39,047 nucleotides of DNA from Tulasnella sp. 424 (Eukaryota; Basidiomycota; Agaricomycetes; Cantharellales; Tulasnellaceae): positions 1-39,047 of the forward strand of contig WSUB01000266.1 in assembly GCA_019633425.1 (NCBI GenBank). The letters are read 5' to 3'. Each line of letters begins with the position of its first letter. Positions within the stretch are counted from its first letter, which is position 1. The notes under the pieces were generated by a model that searched no databases, had not been told where the DNA came from, and saw only the letters and a program-made list of their open reading frames with translations. Of this stretch, positions 33,701-39,047 are shown in pieces. The position numbers and the translations under genes were made by a program.

Positions 33701-35018
33701 AGGTTGGTTTCTGGATTAAACCAATCAATGGCTAGTGCAAATGCTAAGCGGCCACTCCCGTTGAAAAACGGCAGGCCGTCTGGACCCACAAAGGTTGCTA
33801 GATACTCCGCCTCCCAGAGATCGCGCCTCATGCCGTCAGGCTCAGGGAGACGTCCGTTGATGTATGCCTCGATGTCAGGACGTGAGACCAGGCTTTTGGT
33901 CCAGCCCTCGAGGTCTCGAACAGGGAAACGCAGAATTGCTCTCCAATGCTCCTGATCTCCTTCAAGACAAGAGCGTACCAAGGGAGTATCGCACTGCTGG
34001 CCATCCACAATATTGGCGCATCTTGTGGGGTACTGACTCCGGTCTTCGTCCAGCGGTTTGTAAAGGTGACAGCACTGAGGACAGCACGCGTAGACGGCAA
34101 ACTCTGGGAGTAGCAGGCATCGTGAAATTCCGACACGGGGATCCACAGGTATGTGACGAAGTAAGTCCGGAAGGGTTGGATCGCCTGTTTCTACCGCACT
34201 GGCGATGATGAAGGCCAGCTTGACTAGGGCTCGTATGCATTTCATGACGAGGAGCGTTGTGGTGTGGCTCAAACCCATCATGGTGTAAAGCATCGATGAA
34301 AGGAGCAGGAAGCCGATATGAAGTGGGTGGATATAAGGGAGAGTTGGTGAATCTATGTAACGAGTTCATTAGTTCAGGGAATAATTAATTGAGGCAACCC
34401 GAGCATACCTGGTTCCAGCTTGGGTGCCCCGTGACCTCGGAGAGAGTATTCATCTTCCGTAGCCCGGTAGAACAGTCGAGCGTCAATCAAGAGCTGTTTA
34501 TGGCCGCGGATGGTATCGTCGACCTCGGTCGATAAGATGCCGACCAAGGCACTCATCCCTGGGGGGCACGATTGGAGGAGCTCAGCCACGGCGGCATGAA
34601 GCTCATCCAGATCCCTCGAGCGACTGAGAAACACCTGGTTCTCTGGGGCTGATTCATCGAGTTGTGGATTCTCTGAATGTGGTAGAAAGCGCAGCTTGGT
34701 TGGATCGATGGTATGAGACTGCAATTCGAGATGTGTTGCCCTCAACGTATCGGCCCTGTCCAGCGCATGGACTGTTGCAGTTACCAAAGGCCGTCCCTCC
34801 TGGGCAGCCGTATGAAGGCTACTGCTACTCTCCGTTGGTTGCATTTCGGTTATGATGACCGGCGAGTCAAGACCTGATGCGTAAAGACTGCGAAATCTCT
34901 CCGTCTGTTGATGAGCCGCATAAGTTGATCGGGGTAGTTGTACACCTCCTTGGCCACAGACGCTGCAAAAACAGGAGAGCATCCCTTCCTGGAAGGGCTG
35001 AGGTAGTCTGTCGGTCAT
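30785..35018 (-). pseudogene. Tnp2/Plavaka-like DNA transposase with two in-frame TGA codons
   Basis: Minus-strand exons 35018-34409, 34352-32887, 32825-32553, 32499-31842 and 31792-31095 keep phase throughout; a last basic exon ending TPRKRTRR (about 31007-30785) is less certain. The N-terminus has a Cys/His zinc-like motif (CFCSVCGQGGVQLPRSTYAAH). The core contains CSYCTLPRDRMDELDP, LPYFNPFKAVVVDLLHLFLA, then ILPSWLKAPPKNLG and HHLSLHVPDFMK with WGTGPYEMYNG, which are hallmarks of the fungal Transposase_21 group. The C-terminal part (RPYAPLIDTDAQRDPYRNHP) also fits. Two SAP-like DNA-binding motifs flank an intron (ELCLRRGIRTGG and LRSLCKGRGLDYTGSKDKML). TGA codons at 32923-32925 (between GG and RKK) and 32404-32406 break the frame. 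No terminal inverted repeats were found, so element borders are unknown. Confidence 0.8.
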
Positions 35019-35818
35019 AGAAATGTGGCGTGGTTGATGTTGGAAGGTTGGAAGGGAGGATCCTGGTTGGACAGGGGGTAGGGGATGATCCGGTGTCCTT
35101 TAAGAACCGACTGGCCTGTGGAACTACCGCCGAGAGTGGGGAGGTTGCTTCAAGAGCCCGCTCCGGAATTCTTGATACAGTTGAGAGGTTGGGAATAAGA
35201 ATGCGCTGGTGTGGTGAGCGATCGTTGGTATGATTGAGTTCAGCTGTATATAGGGAAGGATTACGATAGGGATGTAGGTTCTGTAGTCAAGGGAAGGCAG
35301 GAGGAATTCGAAAGCGGGTTGGCTGGGGAGTGTTTGGGGTAGTCAAGGTTTGTTGTTGCTCGATGATCGCGAGTAGGTGACTGCGAGATCTTATGTTAGT
35401 GAGGCTCCCATTGGGACACACCTGCCACAACACGAACCTTGGGTGGCCTTGCAGCGCTGAGTGCAGCGCTGTCAGCGTCTTGAATACAATGCTAAGCGAA
35501 CGCAGGAAGCCTGTGTTGGAATAAGGTGTCAATTGCAGTCCAGACTCGAACGCTGGACTCAAAGCTGTTGGGATTATGCATACGCACTAATTTGCTTCTA
35601 GATTGAACAGCTATGAGCTAGGAAAGCCACTGTAAGACTTAGGGACCGCGTCGTTTTGTCGTCTAGAAAGGTGCAGCAGATGGTAGATATGGTCTGTGGG
35701 GAAAATTGGCTGGCACTAAGCCACGCCAATCGCACCCTGCTCTGACTAATGACTATCGCATTGAGACTCCGACAAGGACAGGTAAAATTTGACCACGAGC
35801 TAACGAACCCGATCTAGT
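35019..35818. other. No gene seen; possible 5' flank of the membrane-protein fragment
   Basis: Frames are short. AGCGCT-containing words repeat at about 35453 and 35466 (GCAGCGCTG twice). A frame from ATG at 35681 (MVDMVCGENWLALSH) runs to a TGA near 35744, then continues toward a GTAAAA donor near 35782. It may be a broken first exon of the next feature, but the joining phase does not fit. Confidence 0.3.
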
Positions 35819-36232
35819 TCCATCCCAAATCACTATCGAGAGCGTGCTTCGAGTGTCTGGTACTGTCTTGCTCACTCCTCCACCGACTCTCGACTGCAGT
35901 TTGACTGGTCTCTTGATTTTCCTACATACGACATCCAAGCTGGATCAACAAATAAGCGAAATGATGCAGCAACTTATAAGTTATGGAGTGGCTACGGGTC
36001 TCTCAGGTGGTACGATGTGGATTTTGGCAAGTCGACGTTAAAAGACGTATCGACTACAAAGCTAACTAGGCGAACTATCAAGCTAAAGATAATCCTGCGA
36101 GTGTTTGGGATCATACAGGAGGTACTCAGAGATGCCGTGGAGATAATTGCGACAGCGGCGGCGATTATCTTGGCTGTGACGTTGGGCATTTTATCGGTAG
36201 GTCCCTGTTTGTTGTGGAAGCAGGCACGGTGA
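35819..36232 (+). CDS. Membrane-protein exon, start not found
   Basis: An open frame of about 137 codons follows a possible acceptor (CCGATCTAG) and ends in TGA. It has no suitable ATG, so it must be a downstream exon or a fragment. It reads through QFDWSLDFPTYDIQAGS and RWYDVDFGKSTLKDVST and ends with a long hydrophobic helix (VEIIATAAAIILAVTLGILS) and a short basic tail. The C-terminal helix resembles that of the gene at 15839-16692. No family was recognised. Confidence 0.35.
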   Translation, partial: SIPNHYRERASSVWYCLAHSSTDSRLQFDWSLDFPTYDIQAGSTNKRNDAATYKLWSGYGSLRWYDVDFGKSTLKDVSTTKLTRRTIKLKIILRVFGIIQEVLRDAVEIIATAAAIILAVTLGILSVGPCLLWKQAR

Positions 36233-36773
36233 TCATGACGCAAGACGACTTGAGCACAGTTTCGCGCGTCCGCCTTGCTTTTCTATTATGCAAAGATGGG
36301 CACCGTGAGTCATCTCTGGACACGTAGGCCCAGAAAAGCTGAATGGAAACCAGTGCTTTGTAGGATCGCTTTGTCGTGACTGCCAAAGCGTGGATCGTAA
36401 ACACGTTCATGCTGTTGTAGTGGCTCGGTGGTGCGGCTAGAGATCTGGAATATTAGTAGCTAACTCTCGATGTGTATATGATCATGGAGAGATGCAAAAC
36501 AGGAGAACGAAGGGGTAATCAGTGGTTTAGAAGGCCTCCCGGCATGCGGGTATAGCCTTGCCCCCAAATATCAAAGAGCACATCGACCGAGATTGCTACG
36601 CCCATTGACAGCTACACACGAGAATGTTGAATGAGGCAGCCGAAAGCGACGGGAATACTCGCTGTCGGGATTGCTAACGGTCTCACGGTTGCTGACATCT
36701 CTCCCGAGCAATTTCTTTCATCCTCCATCGGCCAACATTCAAACACGCTCTCGTCCACTTGGCCTGACCCATC
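36233..36773. promoter_or_regulatory. Intergenic; probable promoter of the second paralog
   Basis: No gene seen. A CT-rich stretch with CATCTCTCCC and TTTCATCCTCCATC lies just before ATG 36774 and looks like a leader. No clear TATA box was found. Confidence 0.3.
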
Positions 36774-37986
36774 ATGTCATTAACCCTCAGTCTTATTCCG
36801 TGGATTCAACCTGATCAAGCTCACGTCCACGTTCGAGCCAATCTTCAGCTAGCTGACGGGGAACTTTGCACCTCAGCAGACCACACCTATATCTCTTACA
36901 CGGTCGTGATTGACGCTGTCTTCGCTAGTTGCGGGGACGGTAGTTCAAATGCTCGTCTCTACGCATCCGCAGGCCAGGCAGAGAAACCCTATCCCAACAG
37001 AACATGTGTGGAAGCAGAAGGCTATGTCGTGTTTTGGAGGGGTGAAAGGGATGTCTCTCTGCACGTCGTTCACCGGGATCTCCGTCTCTGGAGGGTTCGT
37101 ACGGAAGATGTCCCAAGACTTGGTGTCCTGAACTGCTCTATTATGGGCTTGGCAATGAATTGCTGGATACGGACCGCCGCTGGAGTAGGAGGAACTGGGG
37201 CAGGGCGAGTGGATGTCCAGCTCGAAGCCGGAGACAACGCAAAGACACGAGTCGCAGTGTGAGTGACCCGCCTCTTACGTCTACCAACAGACTTTAACCC
37301 TCTTCCAAAGCCTCGTTCGTACTGCATCCCTCACCGACTTGAAAGCAAGTCTAGGCTGTCTGATTGCTGCTATTGAAATGGGGGGTGCAATCACCCTGGC
37401 AACCGCAACATTTACTGCTATGGGATTCGATGGGAGGCCGGCAGTACCTGTCTTCAACTTTGAAACCATCTATGCATTCGCTCTTCCGAGCAACCCGGGT
37501 AAAGTACTCAGTGCGGTTAATAGCCTCGAGAGCCAAAATCCAGCGACTCCTGTTGCTAATCCAAGCGGATTGCCTCCAATACTTCGACACGGCAACAGCA
37601 AAGGCAAGGAAAAGGAGACTCCACGCTTGAAGAGGCCGGTGGCCTCGTCCGACTCTGATGGTGGTGCAGGATCCCTGACGCCAGTAGCGAAACGGCATCG
37701 CCCCGACCCGACCCTCAACTCGGTAGCTGGTCCCAGTCGCCAAGAAACTCCGATGCCAGTAGCGAAACGGCATCACCAAGACCCGACCCCCATGCCGGGA
37801 GCTGGTCGCAGTCACCAAGGAACGTCCAACTCCAATGCATCGGCAACAACCCCCCGCAACTCGAATGGAACGGTCCACATCGATCACGCGTTCCGAACAA
37901 ATGATGTGGTTCCTCATGATCAGGGTCAGGCCACTAACGGTATTTTGCCCATAGCTCGCCCATTTCTTCAAATTCTGTTAGACTAA
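36774..37986 (+). CDS. Two-exon paralog of the gene at 26554-27464
   Basis: Exons 36774-37258 and 37311-37986 join at a 52-nt phase 2 intron (GTGAGT, TTTAACC, CCAAAG) for 386 aa, ending in TAA. Matches to the other copy include YISYTVVIDAVF with YIAYDASIDANF, VVFWRGERDVSL with LAFWWRARRDVTL, RVDVQLEAGDNAKTRVA with RVDLQLAGSDDSKTKSA, and FTAMG, VPVFNFETIYAFAL with FVSMG, VPVFDFDDIHALAI. After the folded part comes a longer disordered tail containing a 75-bp duplication that repeats PVAKRH, a basic nuclear-localisation-like motif. A paired OB-like architecture is an inference from the strand pattern. The full length with intact frame suggests it may be functional. Confidence 0.65.
37680..37829 (+). 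repeat. 75-bp in-frame tandem duplication
   Basis: Copies 37680-37754 and 37755-37829 share GCCAGTAGCGAAACGGCATC and the following ACCCGACC and AGCTGGT words. Each adds 25 residues with an AKRH basic motif to the disordered tail. Confidence 0.9.
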
Positions 37987-38154
37987 GACCAAGCTCAGAA
38001 AGTTATTCATTAGCTCTATCCAGCCGTGCTACTAGCTAGTCTAAATTACTTCCCAAACTGAGGAAGTAGACTCTGAACATCTGGATCCCACACTTCTGCA
38101 CCCCCAGTGTGCTACTGTTGGGGCCCATTCTGGTAGATATATTCTATTATTCAA

Positions 38155-38410
38155 ATCTATCTACAACTAGCTCTACAGTTCAGCCTCAGTCCTCTCTCAG
38201 TCCCCTCTCAATCACTCCTGAGCCAGCCAGTTCCCTCTCAGTTCGGTCTCTGTCCGGTCTCAGTTCGGTCTCAGTCCACTCCTCAGCCAGCCAGTTCCCT
38301 CTCAGTGGGGTCTCAGTCCAGTATCAGTCCGGTATCAGTTCAGTATCAGTTCAGTATCAGTTTGGTATCAGTTTGGTATCAGTTTGGTCTCAGTCCACTC
38401 CTCAGCCAAC
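38155..38410. repeat. CAGT-rich minisatellite, 11-bp and ~64-bp periods
   Basis: An 11-bp word (TCAGTTTGGTA and variants such as TCAGTTCAGTA) repeats about seven times near 38318-38392. A longer phrase (CTCCTSAGCCAGCCAGTTCC) recurs near 38215 and 38279. No gene is seen; a frame running through it is repeat-driven. Confidence 0.85.
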
Positions 38411-38454
38411 ACTTTTATCCATGGTCTCTTTCCTTTCTGCCACACCTAGTATGG

Positions 38455-38543
38455 AGGTCCATCCATCCATCCATCTGTCTATCCGTCCATCCATCCGTCT
38501 ATCTGTCCATCCATCCATCCATCCTTCCATCCATCCATCCCTG
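38455..38543. repeat. (CATC)n tetranucleotide microsatellite
   Basis: Imperfect CATC/CTGT/CCGT repeats, mostly CCATCCATCC, cover this stretch. Confidence 0.95.
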
Positions 38544-39047
38544 TTTCTAGTCATGTGCATGGATGGAAGGATGGTCATGGATGGATCCAAATGGCCAGAT
38601 CTAGATATGGTTGTGGCTAGCCTTCTGGGACAGAAGATATGTGGAGGAGAAAATGTTGTCCGATTTTTTTTTGTCAAAGAAAACTTGCTTGAGAAAATCC
38701 TAAATGTTCTCTAAGTAAGAAAGTGATTGTAAAAATTGTTCAAGCTTTACTGCTGCCAGAAATTCAATAGGAAAAGGGCTGAGTAAATGTTGGCTGAAGA
38801 GAAAATAGTGGATAATTTTTTGGGACTCAAAAATATAGTCCAGAGTTTTGAGTGCAATGCAAAGATCCAAGCGAAAATATGTCATAAAATTGTAGTGGAA
38901 AGGGTTCAGAAAATTATCAAGGATAGATGGAAGAAAATGGCAGCTCATTTATCCTAACTAAAATATGTCTGAAAACATGAACATATATTTTTGTGGAAAT
39001 TATGAAGAAAACACAGATTTAGAACATTGTCGGAGGTTTTATATGCA
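38544..39047. other. AT-rich stretch, no gene seen
   Basis: After the microsatellite the base composition shifts clearly to A/T with many AAAAT and GAAAA words. Frames are short and without domains. It may be decayed transposon or the edge of another repeat that leaves the window. Confidence 0.5.

Noticed and set aside
37351..37971. 206-codon minus-strand frame
   Set aside because: It mirrors exon 2 of the two-exon paralog, whose splice site and sequence are conserved with the other copy.
1990..38135. GGGGCCCATT near 1999 and near 38117 as matching LTR ends
   Set aside because: The shared word is short, the flanks differ, and no second LTR or target duplication is visible at either place.

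Overview
The window looks like nuclear DNA of a filamentous basidiomycete fungus, most likely an agaricomycete. Coding exons are split by many short introns (about 42-90 nt) with GTRNGT donors, CTRAY-type branch sites and NAG acceptors. Several proteins resemble families I know from agaricomycetes: a Tnp2/Plavaka-like transposase, F-box/LRR-like proteins, a WD40-like protein and disordered 'hypothetical' proteins that often sit near transposons. No tRNA, rRNA or CRISPR was found. Exon joins were checked by hand for codon phase; names come from motif recognition only, with no database search.

Layout. 1-960: tandem array of ~161-bp units carrying intron-like signals on the minus strand. 2031-2780: Copia pol relic. 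3013-5244 (-): eight-exon coiled-coil/acidic-tail protein. 5245-6806 (-): Pro-rich reading frames with ~160-bp tandem repeats. 7335-9605 (+): twelve-exon gene whose 5' half is an array of duplicated ~30-codon exons; every intron but one is phase 1. 9690-10315: cluster of GCGAAA/TTTCGC motifs. 10421-12846: three further tandem-repeat blocks and a Cys-rich relic. 13448-15187 (+) and 19877-21626 (-): two paralogous F-box genes, each with one in-frame TGA. Between them lie a small membrane-protein gene (15839-16692) and a WD40-like gene with a C-terminal membrane segment (17766-19591). 22571-23868 (-) and 25124-26259 (+): two unrecognised genes. 26554-27464 (-) and 36774-37986 (+): paralogous two-exon genes, possibly OB-fold-like. 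28232-28782 (-): small helical protein. 29532-30765 (+): basidiomycete hypothetical family. 30785-35018 (-): large transposase with two in-frame TGA codons. 35819-36232 (+): membrane-protein fragment. 38.1-38.55 kb: minisatellites, followed by an AT-rich tail.

The region reads as an accessory, transposon-rich and repeat-rich landscape with gene-family duplication and decay. Three themes recur. First, unrelated tandem arrays share a unit of about 160 bp. Second, one gene expanded by duplicating phase-symmetric exons together with their introns. Third, intact-looking reading frames are interrupted almost only by TGA, which fits CGA to TGA change at CpG sites.
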